DNA of 36,358 nucleotides from assembly GCA_011524395.1 (NCBI GenBank), contig WTKN01000132.1:1-36358 (forward strand). The letters run 5' to 3'. Within the stretch, counting starts at the first letter, position 1; the number at the start of each line of letters is the position of its first letter. The notes under the pieces are model-generated. The model did no database searches. It had not been told where the DNA came from and saw only the letters and a list, made by a program, of their open reading frames with translations. A program made the translations under genes and the position numbers. This document shows positions 27,144 to 36,303 of this stretch, piece after piece. This DNA is from Moorena sp. SS36440bin_2. GTDB lineage: Bacteria; Cyanobacteriota; Cyanobacteriia; Cyanobacteriales; Coleofasciculaceae.

Positions 27144-28619
27144 ATGAAGTTCCCCAGCCGTTTGCTGGATAAATTCTTGCATAACTCCTACCATTATCTT
27201 GATTTACGTTCCCTACGGGTAAGACTAACCTTAGGAATTGCCGCTGTTTCAGCCTTAGGTATGGGGAGTTTGGCAATTTGGACCAGCTGGAAAATGCAGG
27301 ATATTCTGGTTTCCACTCACAAACAGAGTATTAGTTATATTGCAGAGCGCTTCCCCCAGGATGTGGAAATATATAGCGATATGGTTACCCCGGAAACCGG
27401 GATGCAAAAAGCAATTGATAAACTCAGCAATAGTAACACCCTACTCTGGGTAAAGCATCCCAACAATGGTATTGTTGCTCAATCTGAAGCGCAAGAGGTG
27501 ATTGAAACGCTGACGTCTCCAAAGTTTTTGTCACAGATACCACCCATGCCGGAAGTCTTGGAAGTAAACGGAAGCTACTGGGTGGTTTGCGGCACTACTT
27601 TGGAAGTTAAACAATCCAATCTTGGTAAGTTTTACATTGCCCAAGACATTACTAGTGATCAAAAGATGTTTTTGCAGTTGATCCGGAGTCTGGGGATTGC
27701 TACAGCACTCGCTATTGGCGGGATGTGTATTGCGATCGCATTCTATATTAAGCGATCGCTCCAACCACTACAGTTGATGAGTCAGCTAACGGAGAGTATT
27801 TCTGCTGATGATTTGGGAGATGTGCAAATACAGCTCGATAATGCTCCCACTGAAGTTAGAGAATTGGCACAAACCTTTGACGAAATGCTTGTGCGTCTGA
27901 ATGATGCCTTAGAAAATCAACGGCAATTTGTTAGCAATGTATCCCATGAATTGCGTACTCCTTTAACCTTAGTCTCAGGCTATGTCCAAAGTACTTTACG
28001 TCGCGGTGCTAATTTGAGTCCACCTCAGCGCGAAGCCCTAGAAATTGCGTCTTCAGAAGCTGACCGCACCGTGCAAATGTTGCAGGATTTACTGGATTTA
28101 GCACGAGCAGATAGTGGTCATATACACTTCAATCTAGAATCATTTGTCTTAGATGACTTGGTCGAAGAGGTGGCTGAGATGGCAAGACAATATACTAAGC
28201 GAGTTATTAAAGTTGAGAGTAATAAACCTGGAATTTGGGTCAAAGCTGATATAAATCGCCTCAAACAAGTCCTACTGAATTTGATTGATAATGCCGTAAA
28301 ATACTCTAGTGTCGATAAACCAGTCACTGTGAAGTTAACTGAGGTTGATGGCCGTGGCAGAATTGAGGTCTGTGATCGTGGTATTGGTATTCCTTTAAAA
28401 CAACAAGCCCGTATTTTCGACCGCTTCTATCGGGTCGATGAAACTAGAACTCGTTCTACCGGTGGCGCGGGATTGGGTCTATCCATTGTCAGGACTTTGG
28501 TCGAGGGGATGGGAGGGAATGTCAAAGTGCGATCGCAGTTAAACCAAGGCAGTATATTTACGGTTTGTTTACCCTTACTGTGCTCGGAAATACAGCCGGG
28601 CATCAGGAATTTAGTATAG
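27144..28619 (+). CDS. Sensor histidine kinase (HAMP type), orphan
   Basis: A 491-residue membrane kinase. TM1 is at about 26-48 (LGIAAVSALGMGSLAIW), an extracytoplasmic sensor of about 130 residues follows, TM2 is near 180-205, then a HAMP linker, the dimerisation domain with phospho-acceptor H268 in VSNVSHELRTPLT, and a complete catalytic domain: N box NLIDNAVKYS (near 378), G1 CDRGIGIP, F box FDRFYR, and G2 GAGLGLSIV. All ATP-binding motifs are intact. No response regulator gene is adjacent, so its partner is encoded elsewhere; many cyanobacterial kinases are such orphans. The sensed signal is unknown. Confidence 0.93.
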   Translation: MKFPSRLLDKFLHNSYHYLDLRSLRVRLTLGIAAVSALGMGSLAIWTSWKMQDILVSTHKQSISYIAERFPQDVEIYSDMVTPETGMQKAIDKLSNSNTLLWVKHPNNGIVAQSEAQEVIETLTSPKFLSQIPPMPEVLEVNGSYWVVCGTTLEVKQSNLGKFYIAQDITSDQKMFLQLIRSLGIATALAIGGMCIAIAFYIKRSLQPLQLMSQLTESISADDLGDVQIQLDNAPTEVRELAQTFDEMLVRLNDALENQRQFVSNVSHELRTPLTLVSGYVQSTLRRGANLSPPQREALEIASSEADRTVQMLQDLLDLARADSGHIHFNLESFVLDDLVEEVAEMARQYTKRVIKVESNKPGIWVKADINRLKQVLLNLIDNAVKYSSVDKPVTVKLTEVDGRGRIEVCDRGIGIPLKQQARIFDRFYRVDETRTRSTGGAGLGLSIVRTLVEGMGGNVKVRSQLNQGSIFTVCLPLLCSEIQPGIRNLV

Positions 28620-28923
28620 CTATTTTATTATCGGTAGAGTTTGGCTGAAGATATTGCTATTTTAGGAATTTTTAGCTGTACCATAAGATATAGAAATACG
28701 CATTCAAGTTAGGATATTAATACAATATCAAAAGCTGTTTTAGTCAACTTTTGAACTAATGCGTATTGCCTATTGCCTTGCCCATAGCGCTATTACTATT
28801 CTGTCACTCTCCGATAACTAAAATGCTTCTTCAGTACCTAGTATTATAAACAAATCCCTTAAGTATTTAATACACTAAAAAACCTGTATAAACTTATAGC
28901 TATAAATGTAGCTTTAGTTGATG
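28620..28923. other. Intergenic region with an inverted repeat
   Basis: aatacgcatt (28695-28704) pairs with aatgcgtatt (28758-28767); the outer bases extend the match with a 2-base bulge. Two tattgcc heptads (28764-28777) follow directly. The rest is AT-rich, with nothing else recognised. Confidence 0.45.
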
Positions 28924-29154
28924 CTAACTTAAATCATTTTGGTTAAAATTATTACCGGAGGCTTGACGCATTTGTTCAATAACCTCTGGATAGTTTTCCA
29001 AATCTTATAAGGACTTTAAAGGGGGATAAACTACTCGATTTTTTGCCCGTACTTTATCTAAATAAGCATCAAAAGCATCTTAATCTTCAAGGGTGAGATA
29101 AGACCTAACGTTTCAAGTCTTTATCATGGTTTTAAAATTAGGTTTTTGATTCAT
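28924..29154 (-). pseudogene. Decayed DUF6887-like gene with three in-frame stops
   Basis: A 76-codon frame from ATG 29154 reads NQKPNFKTM, then RSYLTLED, DAFDAYLDKVRAKNRVVYPP, then DLENYPEVIEQMRQASG, and ends at TAG 28924. This is the pattern of short cyanobacterial proteins I recall as DUF6887 (KTM..ELR.YV..HR.D..AF.AY.D......VV.PP..S..DLENYPE). Stops at codons 14 (TGA), 25 (TAA) and 50 (TAA) break it, the last two where glutamate (GAA) would be expected. The frame is unshifted throughout codons 15-76. Its ATG overlaps the TGA of the upstream gene by ATGA, the normal coupled arrangement. Family name is from memory. Confidence 0.7.
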
Positions 29155-29342
29155 TTTATCCATTTCCCATTAGGTTTAATGTCAATCTCAATTTCTTCAC
29201 TAATTAGCAGGAATATATTGCCAGTGCGTTCATCAAATCTGATTAAATTAATTGGTAAATAACACCTTGTAGCCCAACAAGACAGAGTATAACATTGTAA
29301 TAGTTGTGCTTGTGTAGGAATAGTTTGCCCTCCCGAAACCAT
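29151..29342 (-). CDS. DUF6888-like small protein (63 aa)
   Basis: A 63-residue protein from ATG 29342; the frame is open to 29456 but the extra residues look non-coding. The conserved-looking core is YLPINLIRFDERTGNIFLL then EEIEIDIKPNGKW, which I recall as the DUF6888 family, usually encoded just before a DUF6887 gene in cyanobacteria. Function is not established; toxin-antitoxin-like behaviour of the pair is possible but unproven. Its usual partner, immediately downstream and coupled by ATGA, is a pseudogene here, so this gene is probably a survivor of a dying pair. Confidence 0.6.
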   Translation of the reverse strand: MVSGGQTIPTQAQLLQCYTLSCWATRCYLPINLIRFDERTGNIFLLISEEIEIDIKPNGKWIK

Positions 29343-29482
29343 ACCAATGACTACGATTATAACGCGATTTATAGCAACCGAAGTATAGTTGATAACAGAG
29401 TATTTTCCTTGAAAGAGAGTAGGTAGTACGGAGCTTCGGAGCTTAAATTTAAACAATATCCAATAGTTTTAGACAAAAAACC

Positions 29483-29866
29483 ATGACTGCAAATAATCTA
29501 CAGCAAGATGAACGCCCTCCTATTTGGATTGGGCATGTTAGCATAAACGTTTCAGACTTCAAAAAATCTCTCGACTTCTTCGAGTTTGTGGGGATGCGAA
29601 AAGTTGCTGAATTTCAAGACTTAGCAGTACTTGAGTTAAGAGGGGGAACCCATCTGGTGCTTAGAAATAAACCATTAGCAGCACCAGGACAAGCAAGTTT
29701 TGATCTGATGGTGGATGATTTAAAAGCTCAACAGGTCGCCCTGCAAGAGGCTGGCTATGCACCGAGCGAAATTCGCGAAGGCCGAATACACAGTGTGTTT
29801 GATGTCTCTGAACCTTCAGGAAACATAATTAGCTTTTATGATAGTCATGTGGTGGGGCCAGTCTAG
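29483..29866 (+). CDS. VOC-family (glyoxalase/bleomycin resistance-like) protein
   Basis: A 127-residue single-module VOC protein. Two beta-alpha-beta-beta-beta halves are visible: IGHVSINVSDFKKSLDFFE with L-E-L-R-G-G-T-H, then FDLMVDDLKAQQVALQEAGY with HSVFDVSEPSGNIISFYD. Candidate metal ligands are H18, E51 and H103; the usual last glutamate (DPDGNxIE) is not obvious because the strand reads NIISFYD. Members range from dioxygenases to antibiotic-binding proteins, so the reaction cannot be named. It is convergent with the Uma2 gene, with a 17-base gap. Confidence 0.85.
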   Translation: MTANNLQQDERPPIWIGHVSINVSDFKKSLDFFEFVGMRKVAEFQDLAVLELRGGTHLVLRNKPLAAPGQASFDLMVDDLKAQQVALQEAGYAPSEIREGRIHSVFDVSEPSGNIISFYDSHVVGPV

Positions 29867-29883
29867 AGGTGAGAATGCAAACA

Positions 29884-30462
29884 CTAAATCTGCCGACGAA
29901 ATGCTCTAATCGCTTCTCCCGCATCGGTTTCCGCCATCAAAACACAGTGTCTGAACCAATCAAGATCTAGTTCACTCAGTCCGGGTAGCAAGCTACGCTC
30001 AATTGGGAAATAACTACCATCAGAAAGATGATAAAGCTTCAGTAATCCATCTTCCCAAAACCAAACCTCTGGAACACCTAAAGCTTGATAGCGTTCTAAC
30101 TTGCTGATGCCACCACTACTAAAAACCACTTCAATGGACAAATCTGGAATTGGCTTAACACTACCGATGCAGTAAGACTCGTCAGCTTGGGCAGAGGCGA
30201 CGCCTTCTTTTTCCTGAGTCATGGAGCGAGTTGGCTGAAAGAAAATACCCTTTTCCGTCAGAAAGGTTGTTATTAAGTAACCGATGATACTGGCAAAAAT
30301 TTCGTGTTCGCGTCCTGGCATCAGAATCTCGATTATCCCATCAAAGTAAAACAGCCGTACTCCAGGAGAACCATCAAATCCCTTCTGGATGAACTTAAAC
30401 TGTTCCCAGGTGCCATCATGGACAATGCGTTGATCCGTGCTTTGGTCGAGTAGTTGGGGCAT
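29884..30462 (-). CDS. Uma2-family (DUF820) putative restriction-like nuclease
   Basis: A 192-residue protein of the Uma2 family, very abundant in cyanobacteria and with a PD-(D/E)XK nuclease fold. The motifs are present: FDGIIEILMPGREHE, the long helix, ADESYCIG, PDLSIEVVFSSGG with the catalytic D and E, K(L)ERYQALGVPEVWFWEDG, and a final helical region. Despite the nuclease fold, a biological role has not been shown for most members. It is complete and monocistronic. Confidence 0.88.
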   Translation of the reverse strand: MPQLLDQSTDQRIVHDGTWEQFKFIQKGFDGSPGVRLFYFDGIIEILMPGREHEIFASIIGYLITTFLTEKGIFFQPTRSMTQEKEGVASAQADESYCIGSVKPIPDLSIEVVFSSGGISKLERYQALGVPEVWFWEDGLLKLYHLSDGSYFPIERSLLPGLSELDLDWFRHCVLMAETDAGEAIRAFRRQI

Positions 30463-30527
30463 CGCTCTGACAACCGGCTATTCTTACCAACAATTGTGAC
30501 ACAGGGTTGGTAAGCCAGCCTTTGTCA

Positions 30528-30594
30528 GTAGGGTGGGCTGCATGTCGATGATAACTGTAGAAATGGTGAAACTATCTAGATTTGCCCACCCTAC
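30528..30594. repeat. 11-bp inverted repeat, MITE-like
   Basis: gtagggtgggc (30528-30538) and gcccaccctac (30584-30594), spacer 45, lie upstream of the Uma2 gene. I recall the same words recurring as dispersed repeats in many cyanobacterial genomes, from memory. Confidence 0.5.
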
Positions 30595-30642
30595 ACCAGT
30601 GCGCTATGGGCGAATGTGCTAGAAAAAATAATACATAGACTA

Positions 30643-30670
30643 AAACTAGTCACCAGAAACTAGTCACCAT
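30643..30670. repeat. 14-base tandem repeat directly before a start codon
   Basis: Two consecutive 14-base units both starting aaactagtcacca run from 30643 to 30670, ending one base before ATG 30672. The period (2x7) matches the other arrays in the window. Confidence 0.7.
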
Positions 30671-30671
30671 A

Positions 30672-30950
30672 ATGAACTATTCCCATATCAGAATTCTTGG
30701 CTTACTTCTGACATCTCTGATAGTTGCTATTTGGATTGGCGCGATCGCTATTTTTTCGATCCAAAATATCACGGAAGTATCCCTGAAGTTTTTAGTCTTC
30801 GAGTCGATTGATCTACCAATCGGTGTTGTCTTGGCTGTTAGCGTTGGTATTGGTCTTCTTGGCGGAGCGATCGCACCTCTAGTGTGGCAGTTTTTGGGAC
30901 AATCCTTAAAATTCCTAGATTCTGAGGAAGACCTATACTACGATGATTAG
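30672..30950 (+). CDS. LapA-domain (DUF1049) membrane protein
   Basis: A 92-residue protein with two transmembrane helices (about 9-31 and 49-75) separated by the short loop QNITEVSLKFLVFES, whose 'QN..EV.L.F' motif is typical of the LapA/DUF1049 family. The acidic C-terminus is DSEEDLYYDD. E. coli LapA (YciS) acts with LapB in lipopolysaccharide assembly; whether the cyanobacterial form does so is unknown. It is convergent with the next gene, with a 10-base gap. Confidence 0.8.
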   Translation: MNYSHIRILGLLLTSLIVAIWIGAIAIFSIQNITEVSLKFLVFESIDLPIGVVLAVSVGIGLLGGAIAPLVWQFLGQSLKFLDSEEDLYYDD

Positions 30951-30960
30951 ACTGGAGAAT

Positions 30961-31617
30961 TTAATCGTAGTCCATCCGGTCATAAAGTCTATCATCATAT
31001 TGATGAGACATAAACTCAGAGCGCCGTCTAGCTGGTAGGGAAGGAGGAACACCAGAGTAGGGGTGTTGCACCACGTAAGTTGTACGAGGAGGACGCTGTG
31101 GTCGTGAGAGCAAGGCTAACCCTCCAATCACAACGGCACCACCACCAATGGTTACGGCCATACCGCCAAGTCCCCAAAGTATCCCTGACATCAGGGTATT
31201 TGCCGTCTCATTATTAGTTTTACGATTAGGGATTAGTTGCTCAGGAGCCCTGATCACACTGGCATCAACCTGAGCAGTTAGATTGTCTAGCAGTAACTGC
31301 TGATTGTGAAGTTGGGCTTTGAGCTGTTCAGTTTCAGCTCGTTGTTGCTCAACCATAGTTTTGAGCTGCTCAGTGTCCCGCCGCTGCTGTTCAACATTGA
31401 GCATATTATTTAAATTATTATTTAAGTTCGGCGAAGCTAGAGCCTGGTTTGGCGCTTGATCTGCGTAAGGAGAATTATAAGGATTGTTAGGGGAAATTTG
31501 GAAGGGTTGGGAAGAGGGAAGGTTATTCGCCACCATATTGCCTCCTCCTTTGAGGAGAAACAATGCTGCCATACCGGCAAAGGCAGCCCCCGTCAGGAAT
31601 GCCATACCATCACTCAT
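30961..31617 (-). CDS. Coiled-coil membrane protein, function unknown
   Basis: A 218-residue protein. A short N-terminal hydrophobic helix (MAFLTGAAFAGMAALFLLKGG) is followed by an N/P/Q-rich low-complexity stretch (30-70), a coiled coil (about 73-115, with EQLKTMVEQQRAETEQLKAQ), a second membrane helix (about 143-168, GILWGLGGMAVTIGGGAVVI) and an R/P- and Y-rich tail. I do not recognise a family. The two hydrophobic segments flanking a coiled coil suggest a membrane scaffold or organiser. It lies convergent to the LapA-like gene. Confidence 0.6.
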   Translation of the reverse strand: MSDGMAFLTGAAFAGMAALFLLKGGGNMVANNLPSSQPFQISPNNPYNSPYADQAPNQALASPNLNNNLNNMLNVEQQRRDTEQLKTMVEQQRAETEQLKAQLHNQQLLLDNLTAQVDASVIRAPEQLIPNRKTNNETANTLMSGILWGLGGMAVTIGGGAVVIGGLALLSRPQRPPRTTYVVQHPYSGVPPSLPARRRSEFMSHQYDDRLYDRMDYD

Positions 31618-32106
<489 letters not shown>

Positions 32107-33231
32107 CTATTGCTGTATTTGCCTAAGCACTTCCCTAATCACATCAGTTGGCACCTGATCTGTCAAGGTTACTTCACCAATCTTGGTAGGCAAAACAAAT
32201 CTTACCTTACCGTCTTTTACCTTCTTATCCGTTTGCAGGGTATCAATAATGGCATCAAGATCTAGCCCATTCGGTAACTGAGTAGGTAGTCCAGCTTTCT
32301 TGATTAAAGCATCCTGGCGTTCGGCATCTTCTGGCTGCCACATCTGGAGAGCCACAGCAATCTGGCCTGCGGCTACCATACCAATCCCTACGGCTTCTCC
32401 ATGATTGACTAACTTGTAGCCAGTTAAGCTTTCTACGGCATGACCAATGGTGTGACCATAGTTCAAAATTGCTCTGATTCCAGCTTCTTTCTCATCCTGA
32501 CTAACCACATCTGCTTTAGCTTGACAAGACCGAGACAGAATTGTTTCTAATAAATCCTTCTTCAGGTAACGCAATTGGTCAAGTCGCTTCGATTCCTCTA
32601 GTTTCACAAATAGCTGTTCATCCCAGATAATCCCATACTTAATCACTTCTGCCATCCCTGCTCGCAATTCTCGGGCTGGCAATGTTTTTAATACCGAGGG
32701 GTCAATTAAGACAAATCGTGGTTGATGGAAGGCACCGATCAAGTTTTTGCCCTTGGGATGATTGACCCCAGTCTTGCCACCAACTGAAGCATCAACCATG
32801 GCCAAGAGAGATGTGGGTACCTGGACGAAATTAATTCCCCTTAGCCAAGTAGCAGCTGCAAATCCTGTCATATCCCCAATTACCCCACCGCCCAATGCCA
32901 CTAGAGTCGAGGAGCGTTCTAGGCGGTGTTCTAGGGCAACATCATAGATCTTTTGGATAGATTTGACAGTTTTGTATCGTTCACCAGCAGGGAGGGTAAG
33001 GCTAGATACCTGATATCCCACTAACTCCAAGGCTGCGATCGCTCTTTTCCCATATCTTCGGAAAATCGCTGGATTCGATACCACTAAAACTTTTTTTCCC
33101 AACTGTAGACGGCTCATCCAAACCCCAAGATCATCTAAGCCACCTGTGGTCATGTTGCCATCAGGAAGGTGTTGTGCGATCGCAATATCATAGGAATGTT
33201 CTGGTAGAGCAACGGGAATAACTAACTTCAT
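32107..33231 (-). CDS. aroB: 3-Dehydroquinate synthase
   Basis: A 374-residue enzyme that converts DAHP to 3-dehydroquinate, the second step of the shikimate pathway, with NAD and a divalent metal. Start ATG 33231 is chosen because homologues begin near this point and AAGG lies about 10 bases upstream. Signatures: [40 protein letters not shown] (NAD binding), [29 protein letters not shown] with the zinc-binding Glu, and the two metal histidines in [11 protein letters not shown] and [12 protein letters not shown]. It is complete. It lies downstream of clpC on the same strand, with a 158-base gap containing a hairpin. Confidence 0.96.
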   Translation of the reverse strand: MKLVIPVALPEHSYDIAIAQHLPDGNMTTGGLDDLGVWMSRLQLGKKVLVVSNPAIFRRYGKRAIAALELVGYQVSSLTLPAGERYKTVKSIQKIYDVALEHRLERSSTLVALGGGVIGDMTGFAAATWLRGINFVQVPTSLLAMVDASVGGKTGVNHPKGKNLIGAFHQPRFVLIDPSVLKTLPARELRAGMAEVIKYGIIWDEQLFVKLEESKRLDQLRYLKKDLLETILSRSCQAKADVVSQDEKEAGIRAILNYGHTIGHAVESLTGYKLVNHGEAVGIGMVAAGQIAVALQMWQPEDAERQDALIKKAGLPTQLPNGLDLDAIIDTLQTDKKVKDGKVRFVLPTKIGEVTLTDQVPTDVIREVLRQIQQ

Positions 33232-33267
33232 GGGGGGGAGCCTTTTTCCTTGTGAACTATGGCGCTG

Positions 33268-33306
33268 TATATATCTACTCAAAAAGATATGTAGATGTAG
33301 ATATAT
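33268..33306 (-). terminator. Hairpin between clpC and aroB
   Basis: atatatctac (33269-33278) pairs with gtagatatat (33297-33306), loop 18. On the minus strand it follows clpC, 84 bases after its stop, and precedes aroB. Termination or attenuation between the genes is possible; there is no T-run. Confidence 0.4.
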
Positions 33307-33389
33307 CTTAGAGGGGTTAAAGGCTACCCCTCTACAGATCCAGGCTTTAAAGTCCAAGCTTTAACGGAATTTGGCATCACTCCTTAGCA

Positions 33390-35777
33390 CTAGCAAACAC
33401 CAACCGGTTGCAGCAGCCGCTTTTGGGCGTTAGCAGATAATACCTTGACCTGACCGTGCTCATCCACATCAACAATTGCTGTATCACCCTCTTGAATCTG
33501 ACCAGATAGCATGGCTTCGGCTAAGCTATCTTCTAACAGGCTCATAATTGCCCGTCGTAGAGGTCTAGCACCATAGCTGGGTTCGTAGCCTGCTGTGACT
33601 AAGTGGTCTTTGAATCGCTCTGTGACTTCCAGGATAATTCCTTTCTCTTGTATAGAGCTAGAGATTTCCTGAAGCATAATTTCAGCAATTTCCTTAACTT
33701 CATTCTTCTTGAGCTGACGGAAGACAATTATATCGTCAAGGCGGTTGAGGAACTCAGGACGGAAATAGTCTTTAAGATTGTCATTTACCTGAGTGCGGAT
33801 CTGGTTATACCTAGATTCATCATAGGTTTTTGACGACTCAAAGCCAAAAGCACTACCTCCTTTTTCAATCACTTTAGAACCGATATTGGAGGTCATAATT
33901 AATATTGTGTTCTTGAAATCTACAGTACGACCTTTAGCATCGCTTAAACGACCATCATCTAACAGTTGCAAGAGTACATTGAAAACGTCAGGGTGAGCTT
34001 TCTCTATTTCATCAAATAGTACCACCGAGTAGGGCTGGCGTCGGACAGCTTCAGTCAGTTGACCACCTTCGTCGTAACCTACAAACCCTGGGGGAGAACC
34101 AATCAGCTTGGAAACAGTGTGGCGTTCCATATATTCTGACATGTCAAGGCGAATCATCTTGTCTTCTGACCCGAACAGGTAGGAAGCCAAAGATTTAGCC
34201 AGTTCTGTCTTACCAACTCCAGTCGGACCAGAGAAGATAAAGCTAGCAATCGGTCGATTGGGATCCTTTAATCCAACTCTTGCCCGACGAATTGCCCGAG
34301 ACACAGCAGTAACAGCTTCGTCTTGACCAATGAGCCGCTCGTGCAAGGTTTCTTCCAAGTGCAGCAGCAGAGCTGATTCAGATTCCGTCAGTTTATTGAC
34401 CGGTATCCCAGTCCAAGACCCTACGATTTGAGCAATGTGTTCTTGATCCACAATCGGAATAGTTGGAGATTGGGGTAAGTTATCTTCAATTCCCTCACTC
34501 TGCCACTGTGATTCTGCTCTAGCCCTTGAGGAAGGTTTTGAGTGCATCAAGTGAACCCGACTCCCAGCTTCGTCAATCAGGTCAATGGCTTTGTCGGGTA
34601 AATAGCGGTCCGAGATATAGCGGTCTGACAATTGAGCTGCAGCCAGTAACGCTTGGTCGGAAATCTGGACTTTGTGATACTCCTCGTAGGTTGAGCGCAA
34701 ACCATGGAGTATGTCAATGGTATCCTCTACAGAGGGTTCCGAGACCATAACTGGCTGGAAACGACGTTCTAGTGCTGCGTCTTTCTCGATATACTTGCGG
34801 TATTCATCCAGAGTAGTAGCTCCCAAGCACTGGAGTTCCCCTCTAGCTAGAGCAGGCTTAAGGAGATTAGCCGCATCCATACCCCCTTCTAAGGATCCAG
34901 CACCGACTAAGGTGTGAATTTCGTCAATTACTAGGATAATATTCCCGGATTGCTGGACTTCAGAGACAATCTGCTTGAGCCGTTCTTCAAAGTCTCCCCG
35001 GAAGCGAGTACCAGAAACCAATAAAGCCATATCTAGGCTAATCACTTGTTTGTCTGCCAACAGGTCTGGAACATCTTGAGATACAATCCGTTGGGCTAGA
35101 CCTTCTGCGATCGCAGTTTTGCCAACTCCGGGTTCCCCCAGTAATATCGGGTTATTCTTGCTACGACGACCTAAAATCTGCACCACCCGCTCGATTTCCT
35201 GCTGACGACCAACCACCGGATCCAGTTTGCCCTCTGCAGCTAACTTGCTCAGATTAGTCCCAAATTCTTCTAAGGTAGCTTTCTGGTTTTGAGTATTCCC
35301 CATAAACGAGGAACCTTTTCCCTTAGCAGTCGTTGCTGCTGTTAATTCTGCTATCGTACTAATGACATGGGTGCGTAATTCTGTTAAGTCTACACCCAGG
35401 TTGACCAGTACTTGACTCGCAACGCTGTTCCTGTCGTGAATAATAGCTAGCAACAAATGTTCAGTATCGATGTAGTTGTGTCCTAGTTGCTTAGCTTCCT
35501 GGAAAGATTGCTGAAAAATTTGTTTAGCTTTGGGGGTGAAAGGAAGTTCTGAGCTAACCATTCTCGAACCCCTACCCACAATGTTTTCTACCGAGTAGCG
35601 AGCATCTTCGAGGGTAACACCAAAATCCCTGAGTACTCTGGCTGCCACAGCTGTTCCTTGTGCAATCAAACCCAACAAAAGTTGCTCAGTTCCTACGAGG
35701 CTTTGTCCCAAGCGACGGGTTTCCTCCTGAGCCAGCATGATGGATTTGATCGCTTTATCTGTAAAATGTTCAAACAT
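33390..35777 (-). CDS. clpC: ClpC-type Hsp100 ATPase with shortened M-domain
   Basis: A 795-residue AAA+ unfoldase that feeds ClpP-type proteases. The N-domain repeats (1-145), the first ATPase domain (Walker A GEPGVGKT 214-221, VIDE 283-286) and the second (GPTGVGKT 517-524) are intact, as is a ClpP-docking loop GGSAFGF (near 650). The region between SRVHLMHS (413) and [10 protein letters not shown] (443) is only about 28 residues and lacks the UVR-containing coiled coil (M-domain) normally about 80 residues long here; ClpC proteins are usually about 820. The M-domain restrains activity and binds adaptors, so this form may be less regulated. Start ATG 35777 gives the standard N-terminus [13 protein letters not shown]. 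Confidence 0.9.
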   Translation of the reverse strand: MFEHFTDKAIKSIMLAQEETRRLGQSLVGTEQLLLGLIAQGTAVAARVLRDFGVTLEDARYSVENIVGRGSRMVSSELPFTPKAKQIFQQSFQEAKQLGHNYIDTEHLLLAIIHDRNSVASQVLVNLGVDLTELRTHVISTIAELTAATTAKGKGSSFMGNTQNQKATLEEFGTNLSKLAAEGKLDPVVGRQQEIERVVQILGRRSKNNPILLGEPGVGKTAIAEGLAQRIVSQDVPDLLADKQVISLDMALLVSGTRFRGDFEERLKQIVSEVQQSGNIILVIDEIHTLVGAGSLEGGMDAANLLKPALARGELQCLGATTLDEYRKYIEKDAALERRFQPVMVSEPSVEDTIDILHGLRSTYEEYHKVQISDQALLAAAQLSDRYISDRYLPDKAIDLIDEAGSRVHLMHSKPSSRARAESQWQSEGIEDNLPQSPTIPIVDQEHIAQIVGSWTGIPVNKLTESESALLLHLEETLHERLIGQDEAVTAVSRAIRRARVGLKDPNRPIASFIFSGPTGVGKTELAKSLASYLFGSEDKMIRLDMSEYMERHTVSKLIGSPPGFVGYDEGGQLTEAVRRQPYSVVLFDEIEKAHPDVFNVLLQLLDDGRLSDAKGRTVDFKNTILIMTSNIGSKVIEKGGSAFGFESSKTYDESRYNQIRTQVNDNLKDYFRPEFLNRLDDIIVFRQLKKNEVKEIAEIMLQEISSSIQEKGIILEVTERFKDHLVTAGYEPSYGARPLRRAIMSLLEDSLAEAMLSGQIQEGDTAIVDVDEHGQVKVLSANAQKRLLQPVGVC

Positions 35778-35939
35778 CCCCGGTTCACCTTACGGAATTT
35801 AAGCAGTGGGTGAAATATCACCCTGGTGTAAAGTTTTATGTACTTTACTTCCATCAATGTACCCATCTGTGATTAAAATCAGCAGTCGGTAGAACCGTAA
35901 TCTTGAGGAGTGGTTGCCGCCAATCGCAGCAACCAACAC

Positions 35940-36005
35940 CAAAGCGCGTTCGCGAAGCGTCGGCTTTGCCGAATCGCGAAGCGGAGGCCGAAGGCCACAT
36001 CGCTT
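35940..36005. repeat. GC-rich palindromic repeat cluster
   Basis: A run of short palindromic words in otherwise AT-rich DNA: gttcgcgaagcg, cggctttgccg, tcgcgaagcg and ggccgaaggcc. A related set (ttcgcgtagcg, tgcgcgagcgca) lies at 36165-36190. I recall such clusters as dispersed palindromes in filamentous cyanobacteria. Confidence 0.65.
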
Positions 36006-36035
36006 AGGTAGGGAAACATGTAAGCATTCAAAACT

Positions 36036-36063
36036 CAGCATTCAGCCGTCAGCATTCAGCCGT
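36036..36063. repeat. 14-base tandem repeat (cagcattcagccgt)2
   Basis: Two perfect copies; each 14-base unit is itself two 7-base halves (cagcatt, cagccgt), so it belongs with the heptad arrays. Confidence 0.85.
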
Positions 36064-36191
36064 CAGCTTACTTAAAATAAACCTTGAACCGGAGAATTTA
36101 ATAGTTCAAGATTAATGAGAATTGAAAGTGTGGGGATTTGCCCTTAGCGCATAAGCTGATAGCTCTTCGCGTAGCGTGCGCGAGCGCATAC

Positions 36192-36303
36192 GCTGATAAC
36201 TGATAGCTGATAGCTGATAGCTGATAGCTAATAACTGATAGCTGATAGCTGTTAGCTAATAACTGATAGCTAATAACTGATAGCTGATAGCTGTTAGCTG
36301 ATA
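36192..36303. repeat. Heptanucleotide array, 16 units
   Basis: Sixteen 7-base units in unbroken phase, drawn from only four variants: gctgata, actgata, gctaata and gctgtta. It is the longest array in the window, upstream of clpC, and has no coding potential. Confidence 0.92.

Noticed and set aside
29343-29456. N-terminal extension of the DUF6888-like protein
   Set aside because: Extra 38 residues do not fit the short family length and look like translated promoter DNA.
30172-30230. Repeat-derived insertion inside the Uma2 gene
   Set aside because: A ggcgacgcc palindrome lies in the coding region, but the encoded EGVASAQADESY segment is plausible for the family, so no insertion is shown.
35799-36041. 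80-codon minus-strand ORF upstream of clpC
   Set aside because: Runs through palindromic repeats; its sequence is a translation of repeat DNA.
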